From Anastrepha obliqua (Eukaryota > Arthropoda > Insecta > Diptera > Tephritidae), in NCBI RefSeq assembly GCF_027943255.1, contig NC_072892.1, positions 28,729,792 through 28,793,791 of the forward strand: a stretch of DNA of 64,000 bases. Reading direction: 5' to 3'. Shown one piece after another: positions 52,599 through 63,329 of this stretch (its first letter is position 1; every line of letters begins with the position of its first letter). The notes beneath the pieces are model-generated. The model had not been told where the DNA came from. It saw only the letters and a program-made list of their open reading frames with translations, and searched no databases. Made by a program: the position numbers and the translations under genes.

Positions 52599-53769
52599 CT
52601 AAAGATCATTTTCCTCGGGACTTCGGGTTATATCGCCTAGGCAATGCAGTTTTTGATGACGTTTTAGATTCCATGCAGACCTGAATTTAAAGTCACAAAC
52701 TGGACATACGAAGCTTCGAGCATCTGGAGAAGGCTGTCTCTTTTCGGCGCGATGCACCGCCATATGTCGTTGAAAGCTCCTGTGAGTTGGCATCTTCTTT
52801 GAGCAAATAGAGCAAGTAAGCGCCCTATGAACGTCTTTATGCGACTGAAAGCGAGATGTTGAGTCGAACTCCACTTCACGAATTTCGCATCGCATCTGAT
52901 TAGAATCTTCCTCTCTAGAAATGTGTAAGGAGTGTTTCTCGGACGCAGAGCTATTTTGAGGCTTGTGACACGACAAATTCGGCTTTTTACTTTTTGTGTG
53001 AACTTGCTTCAAATGAATTTCAAAAGCATCATCAGATGGAAAGTTTTTATCACAACGCCAACAAAATCTCAGTTTAGTTTTTGGCATGCGTTCGATCGTG
53101 ATCAAAGGCTTTTGCATTTCTTTTTCACCGTCTTGAACTAATGAATAAATTACTTTTTAATATGAACGTCTGCTAAATATGTTTTGCTATTTAGGTACCT
53201 TCAGCGCCACTGGAAGAATCTGATGACCAATAATCTTCGAATTCTTCGTCTGGTTGATTAACCTTGACAAATTCTTCATCAGATATATTTAAAGTTGAAT
53301 ATTCATCACTTGAATCACTGGTTGCGAACTTTTCCTGAGAATAGTATCGCTTGATTTTATTTCCGCCTACATTCTGGACTAATTTGGGGGACGACCTGGA
53401 GTCCCTGCTTGTAGTTTCAACAATTGTGAAATATTCGATTGGGCTAACACTCTTCTCTTGTATCCGACTCAAGAACTCAGTTCGTTTTAATGAAACTTTT
53501 AATACCGCATCATAAAACTCCCCAAGCGACGCTTCGCAAAATTTGCAAAGGTAGTTAATTGAATATTCGTCACTAATAAATTGTCTATAACGTTCTGGTG
53601 ACTCAAAACATTGAAGAAGTAGATCCTTTACCAAAATAGGTGGTGCTCCAATATAAGTTTCTTCCACTGTCGTCTGTGTTGTCGCTCGTTCCTGACAAAT
53701 GCAACATCTTTCGTAGGTAGGTACTTCCCTTATAGAAATTTCAATGTCATTATCCGATGAACGTTTCAT
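52599..53769 (-). CDS. ZAD/C2H2 zinc-finger protein (two exons)
   Basis: Exons 53769-53199 and 53137-52599 (minus) join in phase (GT at 53198-53197, AG at 53139-53138) to 369 residues. The N-terminal ZAD zinc-binding dimerisation domain spans residues 20-98, with Cys pairs RCCIC (C22/C25) and LCKFC (C75/C78). An acidic Ser-rich linker follows (SDSSDEY, EEFEDYWSSDSSSG). The C-terminal fingers begin with FCWRC (from 216). The second (RCEIREVEF) lacks its second Cys and is degenerate. The third has LTCSIC and HMAVH and the fourth FVCPVC and HQKLH. ZAD proteins are insect-specific, usually DNA-binding regulators in the nucleus. An upstream in-frame ATG at 53871 exists, but I prefer 53769, which puts the ZAD close to the N-terminus as usual. 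From memory, a gene of this class (CG7928) neighbours Axin in Drosophila, which would fit. Confidence 0.92.
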
Positions 53770-53871
53770 CCTCGATATTTTAGACTTGACTTTAAAAAAG
53801 TTGCTTATTCCAACAAATACTTTCTCCAATCTGATGCTTTCAAAATATTTTGTTAATAAACAACCCAACAT

Positions 53872-54654
53872 AAGTAAATTCGATATGTTTCAATATCAAA
53901 TCGATACACTTGGTAGTCGATACCGATATTTTTACCGAATATTTTATGCTACGTTCCCACGTCACATATTCGGGAAGCACTTAGTCTCTACGTCTAGGAT
54001 TACAAATTCCTTGTGTTGGATGTAAAACCTAAAATGATGAACATAATGACGGCATTTAGAAGATGTAGTTTCAGTAGCTGCAATTGCTCCTCGGGGATGT
54101 GGCACAGTCTCTCAGAAGACAATTTAGTCCCTCAACAATTCTTGAGATGTTCAGTAATACCTTTTCGACATAATAATTTTTGAACAAATTTTTTCTTTGC
54201 TTCGATTGACATTATACAAATTTTTCTGGTTATTTTTCAAGGCTTGTTTCTTTGTTTAGGTTTATTCTTTGATTGGATTTAATAGCTCATTTCTATTCCA
54301 AATTTCCGGCGACAAAAAAAAACACAAATCAGCTGATTTACTAACACCACCTTTAGTAGATTCGCCTTGGATTTTTGTAGAAAGTAGTATATAGGGTATA
54401 TCCAAAACAACCAAATTTAAAGATTTTGGGCTGCAATTTTAATAATATATTTATAAACTAGTATGGCCTTTTCTTTATGATAAGGTTAATAAATGTATAT
54501 ATTTCTTTAAGTTTTGCTAAAGTTGCCAAAATTGCATACCAAATGTGATAATTTAAAATAACGGGCAACACTCGAGCAATCTCAGAGATTTCGTCACGTC
54601 TTGCCACATAATTTCTGCAAAAATGGCAACGTCACGCCTTCTGTCAGTAAAATG
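53872..54654. other. Intergenic, no gene seen
   Basis: Includes the upstream region of the zinc-finger gene. Imperfect TATCGATA-like motifs (ATCAAATCGATACAC and AGTCGATACCGATAT, 53894-53938) may be promoter elements, but I cannot confirm that. Confidence 0.4.
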
Positions 54655-54712
54655 CAAGGTGGATTTATAAATTATATGGTAAAATGTTAGCAATCTGAGG
54701 ATAATAGCTAAT

Positions 54713-55147
54713 CAAGGCGAATTTATTATAGGTGACAGCAACCACATATAAGTAAAACCCTACATGTATTTGTTGTTGCCTTTGGTACAAGCATCAAGTC
54801 AAAATACAATACAATACGAATGTAAACATACCAATCCATACAAACCAAGGCGAATTTATTACAGGTGACAGCAAACACATATAAGTAAAACCCTACATGT
54901 ATTTGTTGTTCCGTTTGGTCCAAGCATCACGTCAAAAAGTAATCAAATGTAAACATACCAATACATACAAACAAAGCGTATCATTTTGACGTAAGCCATA
55001 CCTACGGCGAAAAATTCAGCTGGGTGAATGCTGCCAACTTAATAAATCCACCTTGATACAAACAAAGCTTATCATTTTGACGTAAGCCATATCTACAGCG
55101 AAAAATTCAGCTGGGTGAATGCTGTCACCTATAATAAATCCACCTTG
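54713..55147. mobile_element. MITE with 8-bp target duplication and both halves duplicated
   Basis: The ends are inverted repeats (CAAGGCGAATTTATTATAGG / CAAGGTGGATTTATTATAGG on the complement), with TAGCTAAT repeated outside (54705-54712 and 55148-55155), an 8-bp target duplication typical of hAT-like elements. The left arm is present twice (54713-54845 and 54846-54978) and the right arm twice (54965-55055 and 55056-55147). No protein is encoded. A stray left-end copy (CAAGGTGGATTTATAAATTA) begins at 54655. Confidence 0.85.
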
Positions 55148-55155
55148 TAGCTAAT

Positions 55156-55560
55156 CAACCGCATTATAAAATATATCACTGCCGAGTTGAAGAGGGAGAG
55201 GAAAAGTTCGTTTTTATTTAATAAATACTGCTTTGAAGTTTAATATTGATTATTTATCGTTTTTAGCTCAAAATTAAGTTCAAATGACACGAAGTCGTTG
55301 GGCAATATTTTCAAACGTGTTTGGTACAAAATTACTTCTTCAATATTGGTGCGGCTTATCAACAATGCACCACCAAAAAAGTCGCAATATTGCTGTAATT
55401 ATTGAGTGAGAAGAACACACCAAGGGTTTTATTGTTATTGAATAATTAGCGCACTGTCATCTAAGTTGTGGTAATGAATAAAGGACAAACATATATTTGT
55501 TTTTATATGTTATATATTGACCCGTACTTCGAAGGGGCGAAACTATGACTTATAAATTAG
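55156..55560. other. Intergenic, no gene seen
   Basis: No supported coding frame or repeat end. Confidence 0.4.
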
Positions 55561-55715
55561 CCTTGCATCCTCTTTTTGAGGTTTGGGCGATTTGTGGAGT
55601 TCATCTCTCTTTGTTGGATATTTGGCCAATTTGTGGAACACGTCATTTTGTTCTACGAATGGAAGTACCTACTGATTCATGCCGACTCCGAAGTCTTATT
55701 TTTACCAATACCTAG
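55560..55715 (-). mobile_element. Degenerate SINE fragment (3' part)
   Basis: Plus-strand text GGATATTTGGCCAATTTGTG, GAACACGTCATTTTGTTCTA, CGAATGGAAGTACCTACTGA and ATGCCGACTCCGAAGTCTTA parallels the minus-strand end of the SINE (compare 60428-60530), but is strongly diverged. Confidence 0.5.
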
Positions 55716-56122
55716 AAATTTTACCAACGTCTGCAGATAGACAATTGATCGTTATTATTAAAACCATTTTAAATAATATTATTGATGTGCACAGTTGAGT
55801 TAAGTCCGAGCCCAACGAATGTTAGTCACGCAGAAATTAAATTAGTTATGACGGGTTAAACGGGCTGGAAAAATTTGAAAGACGTACAAAATGTGGTTTT
55901 ACGTAAAAAACTTGATTCTTGAATCGGAGAATCACCCGTCACCGCATTTAGATCGTAGAACTGTAGCATACATATCTGATCTTGAAGCATTTCCCCATGA
56001 TATTAAAAGTCATCCTCTACAAACGTATTAAAACTATTTTCAAGCGTAAGATGTTTTTTTTACAAAATATTTCAATAACACAACAAGATCAATTCTTATG
56101 TGATTTTCGTGGTGGGCTTGCC

Positions 56123-57629
56123 TTAATAGCCTTCATCAGATATTTGTATTTCATAATCAGGAAATTTATCTCGCAAAATTTTCTTGGTTTCAGCGTGATC
56201 TGCCTTTCCAAAACCCTGTAAATATAGAATGTCTCTAAGTATTTCCTGTTATTATGTGTAATATCGCGAACCTGTGAATAGCCGTATACTTTAATGAGCT
56301 TTGAATCTGCATTGTGCTCAATTCTTCCACCGCCGAGGCATTCTGTTTCTAGTCCCAGGCCCTTCAAGGATTCGCTGGATCTATCATATATGTCAGCTAG
56401 ATAAAAAGTAGATTAAGTAAATCTGTAATCCCTACACATTACACTTATTTTCTCTTTTTTATACATTTTTAAAATTGTTTTTAAACATTTGTTACTAATG
56501 GTTCATAACATACGTTCTTCGGACGCCAGAAAATACCATCACATGACATTGCTAAACTCTACAAAAAATCTAACCGTAATTCCATCATCGCTTTAATACC
56601 AGAAAAAAATTGTTTTTTTTATATCTGACCAAGTACATATGTCACTCCAGCTACATTCACAATAATTCGTGTGGTATATTTTCCTGTTACAATACAAAAC
56701 CAAATACATTTTGCTATCAATTAGAATAGATTATGCTGAACATATTTTTATTAATTTAAAGCACTTGATTGAGTATTTTTTACAACTTTTCTGGAAATTT
56801 TGACATAACACAAGCAAAAGCTAAAAGTTATGGTGCGAATTACGTCAGCTGTTATCTACCGAAGGCATTTGCAAAGTGTAGTGATGTTTAACAGGTGTTC
56901 ATCTGAAAAATCCACCAAGAATCAACAAGCAACAAAATTCCACATGAACTTGCATGCAAAGTGCCGCAAACACATTTTTACGTGGAGAGCAACTTTATAA
57001 CTAATTGATGGAATTAAACCCATTTAATTAAATTACATTTGCTTACTTCTTTTGTTATTAGAATATCCATATTTATGCCTTTATAGTTTTATAATTTTAA
57101 ATATCTGCTTGTATACACAAATGCAAGCATATGCCACAATCAGCTGTTTTTCCCCCCTTCCGAGTTTTAAAATTGTCCCGGCACAAATCTGCACCTTTTA
57201 CAGAAAATAAAATGCCAAAATTGCGCCCTTTTCTTGAAACTTTTGTGAGCTTTTTGCGTAAACGAACGCGATTTTGTAACAAGTTATCGCGAACAAATCC
57301 ATGGCAGCCGATTCTACATTACCGGAATGATTCGGATTTTTCCCGACAAGGCCTACCGCCCCAGTAAATTAGCTCTCTCTAGTGTACCGTACCTCACCTT
57401 TAATTCGTTCAATCCTTCATAGCTACGACTTGTTCAATGTGACTTAATATATACGCATAGCAAAATTATTTGGAGTTCAATTCTTACAATGCCATTGACA
57501 GTCTGCGTATCCCCGGACAATGTTTTTTTGAAGTGATTCGTCCTTTCCGTACACTTTTATTAGTACATATTTGAATACTCCTTCCTCTATTTCCACGCTT
57601 GGGACTGCATCCAATTTAGCATCAACCAT
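56123..57629 (-). CDS. janA: Janus-A / phosphohistidine phosphatase (three exons)
   Basis: Exons 57629-57488, 56396-56272 and 56215-56123 join in phase to 119 residues. The protein belongs to the Janus/14-kDa phosphohistidine phosphatase family, cytoplasmic enzymes that remove phosphate from histidine. It has [26 protein letters not shown] (H47 aligns with the catalytic His53 of human PHPT1), [10 protein letters not shown] (67-75), KVYGYSQGFG and the [14 protein letters not shown] end. The second intron is short (56 bp), and its donor (GTTCGC) is weak but phase-consistent. The first intron (1091 bp) holds a LINE module. In Drosophila, janA and its tandem copy janB lie at 99D; only one copy is seen here. 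A DRE doublet stands 129 bp upstream of the ATG. Confidence 0.93.
57297..57375 (+). pseudogene. LINE family C module in janus-A intron 1
   Basis: CATGGCAGCCGATTCTACAT, TACCGGAATGATTCGGATTT, TTCCCGACAAGGCCTACCGC is the inverted counterpart of the segment at 44705-44790 and of 45487-45540. Only this ~80-bp end module is present. Confidence 0.65.
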
Positions 57630-57757
57630 TTTAGAAAGTCGACGGAACACTTAAAAAGATTCCTTTATATAAATATCAAATGAGACCTTCTTGACTTTCA
57701 AAATCCTCACATAATTTGTTACCTAGCCTGAGCATTTTTACTATTTTCGGAATATTT

Positions 57758-57771
57758 TATCGATATCGATA
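57758..57771. promoter_or_regulatory. Double DRE (TATCGATA) motif upstream of janus-A
   Basis: TATCGATATCGATA contains two overlapping copies of TATCGATA, the DREF-binding element of many fly housekeeping promoters, ~129 bp upstream of the janus-A ATG. The motif is palindromic, so it could also serve a gene on the other strand, but I see none nearby. Confidence 0.65.
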
Positions 57772-59458
57772 TTAAATAATTTCCTTAGATGTGACCATAT
57801 CGTTAGGAAATGTTCGGTTTCAATTTGTGACGCAGCTCCCGGACTCCCGCATTTTCTGTTGCGAAAACTCTATGACAAAAACTCTCAAATGAATATTATT
57901 AGCAATATTTTGTTCTATAAAAATATCTATTCATGGTTCATTTTTTTAGCGGCCTTTAAAATAATGCCTTGTGAACAATTTAGGCAAAGTATAATGATTT
58001 TGGTATTCTAATACAATTTTATAAACCAGCACTGCATAATTTGACAATTAAATAATTCGTGAAATTGTCTTTTTATATTTCAATAAAATATGTTTTTCCT
58101 TTCAGAAAATATGCGCGTACTTCCAAAGTGGTATTAAATGGTACGTGGAATTAGTGAAGGATAACCCATAAATTGTGTACGAAAATGGAGATGAATATTT
58201 ACGGTTTTTTGCACAATAAGTTTTTAAGTTTTAGTCTCTGAGCAACGGTAAGAATTAGTTACGCGTACGGGCGTATATTATATTCTTCCCACCTGTAAAT
58301 TTAGCGAATTACGTGGAAAACAACAACTCGAGATATCCTTCTTGAATTGAAAACGCATAACGCATATGCGACCTGATTAAAATTGTTGGCTCCTGGAAAG
58401 TACTTGGGAAATTTTCGCCAAACACTGATGCGCAGCTATACTAGATGATAGCAGACTCAATGTCTAAGTGATCTACTTTTTTGTTGTTTTTTTGTTGTTT
58501 TTTCGCTGGTTATTTTACATTTTGATTGAAATTTTGACGTTTGCAAAATCAAAATACGTGAAAACACTTGTACATTTTTTTTTCATATTACTGCTGTCAC
58601 CTTGTGTGGATTTGCCTTGAATAAATCGTCCAACTGTTGGATACACAAATAAGACGCAGCAAAATGAAAATATGAAAATAATAATAAAAATGAAAAAAAA
58701 AGAATAACCCCAGCAAGGCCACCCAGCATTTGCGATTTTAATCAAAGCTCTGAACATCGTGCTAGACTGGAAATAAATGAATTAAAAAAGGAATGTAAAA
58801 TAAAATTGCATATTTTTGAAAACAGGTAATTTTTTTTTTAATCAGATATGAAATTGAGTAGTCGTAAAATTTACGAGGTTTATTAATTTTTAAGAGGTTA
58901 CCTACTACACCAAAACCTATGACAGAGAAAACAGTTAAAATGGAAAAACTTACGGTCAGATTGAGCATCTTTTCACTAAAAAAATAATATTTCGAACAGA
59001 ATGGAGGACCTTCCGATCGTTTGCCGCAGAGGTGAAATTGATAAATGTGGAGAAAAAATTAAAAAGAAAGTTCTGAAAAACCAGGAGGAGCAATACTTCA
59101 AAACGGTTGAAAAAAGTTTGCTCTTTACGGAGCCCAAAGATAACCTCTATGGAAAGTGAATAGCAACTTTAGGTAGACACTGAATTGCCATTAAGAAGAG
59201 ACTCGAAGTCTAGAAGAAAAAGCCAATTGCTTTGCAAAATATTTAAAGATGGTTCTTCAACTTCCAAAGCACTTTTACGTTGGGATTCACCAGAAGAAAT
59301 TCGAATGAATTCAAGGACCTCTGTACATTAACTCCATTCATCACTTCACAACTCATTAGTAAGGCGCCATCTTGCTTATTGTTGTTTGGTGTGGAGTTCA
59401 TACTATTCGTCCCATTTTATTAAGATTGGAAGAGTCGAAAAAAACTTTTATCAAGATG
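57772..59458. other. Intergenic, no gene firmly supported
   Basis: A plus-strand 52-codon frame at 59001-59159 (MEDLPIVCRRGEIDKC...) and a minus-strand hydrophobic frame at 58762-58968 are protein-like, but neither is recognised or has confirming context. Near 59360-59400 there is a weak hint of a Tc1/mariner VVWCGV motif. Otherwise nothing is seen. Confidence 0.4.
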
Positions 59459-60158
59459 GTGTTCTTCTTCTTCTTGATGGGCACTATAGCCGCTAACGCG
59501 ATTTTGACCGCGTTTAAAAAATCGCGCTAGTCGTTTCTTTCTCGCGCTAACCGTCACCAGTTGGACACACCAAGTGCAGCCAAGTCCTTCTCCACCTAAT
59601 CTTTCCACTGCAGAGGAGGTATTAATCTTCTTCTGTTACCACCAGCTGGTACCGCATCGAATACTTTCGGAGCCGGAGCGTTTGTATCCATTCGGATGAG
59701 ATGACTCCGCCAGCCACTATGCCTATGTCATCGTAAAGCTCATACAGTTCATTGTTCCATCGCTTGCAATACTGCCAAGGTCCAAAAATCTTCCACAGAA
59801 TCTTTCTCTCATACACTCCCAAGGACGCCTCATCGGATATCGCGATCGTTGAAGCTTTTGCGCCATACGTTAGGAAGGGCATGCTGTGAACCTTGTAGGG
59901 TGTTAGTCTTGTTCGTCGAGAGAGGACTTTACTACTCAATTGCCTACTTAGTCCAAAGTAGCACTTGTTGGCAGGAGAGATTCTCCGTTGGATTTCAAGG
60001 CTGACATTGTTATCGTTGTTAATGCTGTTTCCTCGATAAACGAAGTCTCTTACAACTTCGAAATCATAACTGTTAACAGTGACGTGGGTGCCAATACGCG
60101 AGTGCGCCAACTGTTTGTTTGACGGCAGGAGGTACTTCGTTTTGTCCTCGTTCACCAA
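59459..60158 (-). pseudogene. LINE RT C-terminal region, family A
   Basis: The minus-strand frame of 178 codons reads VNEDKTKYLLPSNKQ, VTVNSYDFEVVRDFVYRGNS, NVSLEIQRRISPANKCYFGL, SRRTRLTPYKVHSMPFLTYG, ASLGVYERKILWKIFGP and [10 protein letters not shown], the thumb-to-C-terminus region of a LINE reverse transcriptase. A deletion after YELYDDIGI removes the RLRWLGHV segment, and the frame then runs to about 59459. It is 5'-truncated. The copy at 63330-63830 (+) starts at almost the same point. Confidence 0.87.
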
Positions 60159-60403
60159 GATGGTTTTATATAAACTAAAATTTCCGTCCTACATTGGTAG
60201 ACTGAAACTCTTTGGCATGCAGTCTCTACAATATCGAAGGACTTACTTCGCTCTGATATTTGCTCACAACGTAGTAAGTCCCAGAATTGATTGTGCTGAA
60301 TTATACAGTTCTTTGAAATTTATTCCTTCATTGCAAGAATGCCTTCACGAAGACATAATCGTGGCTTGTCAAAGCGTCTCATAGACAATTTGTTTTTTTT
60401 TTT

Positions 60404-60700
60404 TAATTGGTGCGAACACAATTTTTTGGATGTTTGGCCGAGATCCTCCTCCTATTTGTGGTGCGCGTCTTGATGTTACTCTATAAATGGGGGACCTACA
60501 GTTTCAAGCCGACTCCGAACGGCAGATATTTTTTTATGAGGAGTTTTTTCATGGCAGAAATACACTCGGAGGTTTGCCATTGTCCGCCGAGGAGCGACTG
60601 CTATTAGAAAAAAATTTGGGTGTTTTCCGAGATTCGAACCTACGTTCTCTCTTGATTCCGAGTGTGTCACGTACCAACCCATTCGGCTACGGCGGCCGAC
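60404..60700 (-). mobile_element. SINE, near full length
   Basis: On the minus strand it runs from GTCGGCCGCCGTAGCCGAAT (A-box head, 60700) through GTAGGTTCGAATCTCGG (B box, 60640), AATAGCAGTCGCTCCTCGGC, TCCGAGTGTATTTCTGCCAT and TGTAGGTCCCCCATTTATAG to TTGTGTTCGCACCAATT (60404), followed by a poly(A)-like tract. It is nearly as complete as the copy at 10871-11186 and lies ~750 bp upstream of the oskar ATG. Confidence 0.88.
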
Positions 60701-61450
60701 TAATTACGGCTGTATAAATAATCAATTGCCAGAAGTATAGGTGTTTATTTAGACAAAAAAAAGGTCTACGAAAACCTAAAGAACAACTTTCTCTAATAAG
60801 TTGAGCCACCCTAATGAATATGATACATTTTTCATATGTATGCAAATCATATACATATTTATATACCTAAATACATAAAAGGAACTACTACAGTTGGGCC
60901 TACGCATGTTGAGTTACGCACCACCTGAAGCGAGAATAAGAGGGATATATAAAAGGTGTAGTTTTTTCCCCATGCATAAGTGCATGGTTCATTCACCAGA
61001 ACCGTTATCCTATCCACTATGCCATATGAATCAATCCATTAAGCATTCACTTGAACGCCAACATATACATATTTTCATAAAGAGAGGCTTGTTTAAACGT
61101 AATCTAAACTGTGCTTCGAGAAGTTGAGGTCTACCGCGTTTACCACGTGGTTCCACCAATGCTTTCACAGCGCAGTACCTGTAAGAAACCAACATTCCAT
61201 TGAACATTTTCGGGGACTACTTCTATTTCTACACGAACACATTTTTTTATGTTTAAACATTGGACTTGAGAATATTTTGGCACGAAAGAATATTAAAAAT
61301 TATATCGTTAGTTTAATTTCTACCGAAAGACGCAGATTTGAAAGCATAAATATTTTAATAAAGATTCTGTGTTGAAAAAAATCTGATTTACGGTTCTGCA
61401 GCGACGGTCAATTGCTACGTTCAAAGCCTCTAATTACGTACAGCAGCACT
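60701..61450. other. oskar upstream region
   Basis: The frame of the oskar ATG continues upstream without an ATG to a TGA at 61373-61375. Before that another open stretch (61124-61372) also has no ATG. I therefore find no in-frame start for a Long-Oskar N-terminus in this region. The segment must contain the oskar leader and probably its promoter, but no specific element was recognised. Confidence 0.5.
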
Positions 61451-62548
61451 ATGACAATCATGCACGAAGCATTTTTAGAATTGCGAGATGAGTTTCCCGA
61501 CCTAGATGCGGAGGTGCGCAGCATTCTTTTGGCCCGTTCGCAGGAGGGAGCAACAATTTCGGATATCAAAGGTAAGTTATTTGATATGGAAAACCGGAAT
61601 GTATTTTCTTATATCCTAACCAAAAAAATGCTCAGGCTTCTTGTAAGATTGTGTGCGTTGGGAAAGACTATGAACTGGCCGTTTGTTAACGGTAGGCATA
61701 CCACTCGAAAGTTTGCCCAATGTAAGTCAGCTGTTTTCAATCGCCAAAAAAGAAAATGTGTGGAAAACCAATGCCCAGAGCATTTAAACTGCAACTATTT
61801 ATATATATAGAGAAAATGAAAACAACTGATATGCGTTGAATAAACTTGTGAATGGTTTTTCGAATCCTCAGCATACCATAAATACATACATATGTATGTA
61901 TGTTCTATGTTCTAAATTTAGAGTTATATAGAATTTTTCCTTTAATAACACAAATATAATCTGCAAAGCACTGCTAATACGCATGAACAATTTTTATTTT
62001 ATAGAAGATTACCGGAAAAATACAGGTATAAAGTTTCCGATTTATCAAAACATCACCGAATTTCTCCTCTCCATTCCCTACGTGACTGCGTTTTGCAACG
62101 AAAATGGTAAGCTCATATTCAATGTGCGGCCGTCGACAAGGACAAAGCACATTTATGATTTGGTACAACAACAAAAACCCCAACAACAGCAATCACAAAC
62201 GTATAAACCGAAACAAATCGAATCTCAATGCAGCGAACGAAAACGATTTGATCCATGTCCCAACATCAACCACAAAGAGCAAAACAACGCGTATGATGAG
62301 CTTTGGCGCAGTCAGAATAAACAGTTTTATCATAAAAGAAACTACCAACACATCAACAAAAACCAACACATTAATAACAACAAAATTGATAACGAAAACT
62401 GCATGCCGATAACTACTGATGTGCTGCAAACGGAGAAATTACAAGAAAAAATAACAAATTTACCGATCATAGACAACCAAAAAAGTGTCGGGAGTGACAC
62501 TGAGGAATCGAACAGCAACAATTATTACCAAGATAATTGCAATCACCT
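61451..62548 (+). CDS. osk: oskar, germ-plasm organiser (5' part, runs off window)
   Basis: Oskar nucleates germ plasm at the posterior pole of fly eggs by recruiting Vasa and RNAs. Exon 1 is 61451-61571 and exon 2 62005-62548 (GTAAGT donors; acceptor TTTATTTTATAG), joined in phase. The start MTIMHEAFLELRDEFPDLDA matches the Short-Oskar start of Drosophila. The LOTUS/OST-HTH domain follows to about residue 95 (SILLARSQEGATISDIK, EDYRKNTGIKFPIYQNITEF, SIPYVTAFCNENGKLIFNVR). Then comes a Gln/Asn-rich linker ending NNYYQDNCNHL, equivalent to the YQDNWKHL region in Drosophila. Exon 2 ends in phase 2. A candidate exon 3 at 62622 after a 73-bp intron would stop after about 22 codons, so the true next exon is probably beyond 64000. 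The C-terminal OSK (SGNH-like) domain is outside the window. Confidence 0.92.
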
Positions 62549-63329
62549 GTAAGTAGTTAAAAAATATCTAACACTTGAAATATTTCGAAATTTTTTTGAA
62601 TTTTTTTCTCCAACTCAATAGAACATTCAATAATGAGGATACTCCTGCTATTACTATACTCATACACATACGAGTATATCTCTAATAGCAGTTAAGTCGA
62701 GCTACCGTTTAATACCTCCTGCGAATAGCAGATAGTTTTTCATGGCAGAAATGCCATATATAATACTATTTTCTTCTTAGAGGCGGCTATTATTATCAGT
62801 GGGTATCACCACTTGGGAATGGTAGTAGTAGGTACGAGCGGACGAGCTATGGTGGCCTTTTCCGTAAAATTTAGATATTAATTGGATAACTGTAAGCAAT
62901 GTAACTCGCCAAACCATGTGCCATACGTCAGTTCGTTCCCATAATAATCGAGTGTACGCCATTGCATTTTTGAAAGAAAATAAATAATTTTACTTTTATT
63001 TATTACATTACTAATTTTTCCACAGTTATTACAAATTATTTTTTTTATCGCCTGCAGTACATTGTGTAATACTCGTAATATAAAATGTGGCAGCCACTAC
63101 GCACCTTTAAAGTTTCCTTATTTTAAGTTTTGATTTACCTTCAATAAAACAAAAGAAGTTGCCCGAATGCCGCGATGTCTGAATTTGGTATCCCCGCAAA
63201 ACTAATTCGGCTACGCAAAATAACGTTTTTTAATACCAGCAGCACCGTCAGAATTTAGAAGGACCGCTCCGAGCCGTTTGATACCTGTCGTGTTACTTCT
63301 TTAAGCTGATACTCGTACTAGAAAATTTC
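62549..63329 (+). other. oskar intron (probable), no coding exon established
   Basis: A 3' splice-like CTCCAACTCAATAG at 62608-62621 opens only a short frame. A degenerate minus-strand SINE piece (TTTTTCATGGCAGAAATGCC, then TTAGAGGCGGCTATT) lies at 62736-62800. No other feature is seen. Confidence 0.4.

Noticed and set aside
58515..58968. Hydrophobic minus-strand frames (MLNLTVSFSILTVFSVIG...), considered as a V-ATPase subunit e-like gene
   Set aside because: Only the hydrophobic character matches; joining the two frames by plausible splice sites gives a stop, and no conserved NKGxxQ-type motif is present.
59001..59159. 52-codon plus-strand frame MEDLPIVCRRGEIDKC...
   Set aside because: Protein-like but unidentified, with no splice partner or similarity; kept only as a remark in the intergenic entry.
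61124..61375. Upstream frame as a Long-Oskar N-terminal extension
   Set aside because: In frame with oskar but has no ATG and ends in TGA at 61373-61375; it starts only with TTG.
62622..62690. oskar exon 3 directly after a 73-bp intron
   Set aside because: The acceptor is good and the phase fits, but the frame stops after ~22 codons with microsatellite-like sequence and does not resemble Oskar.
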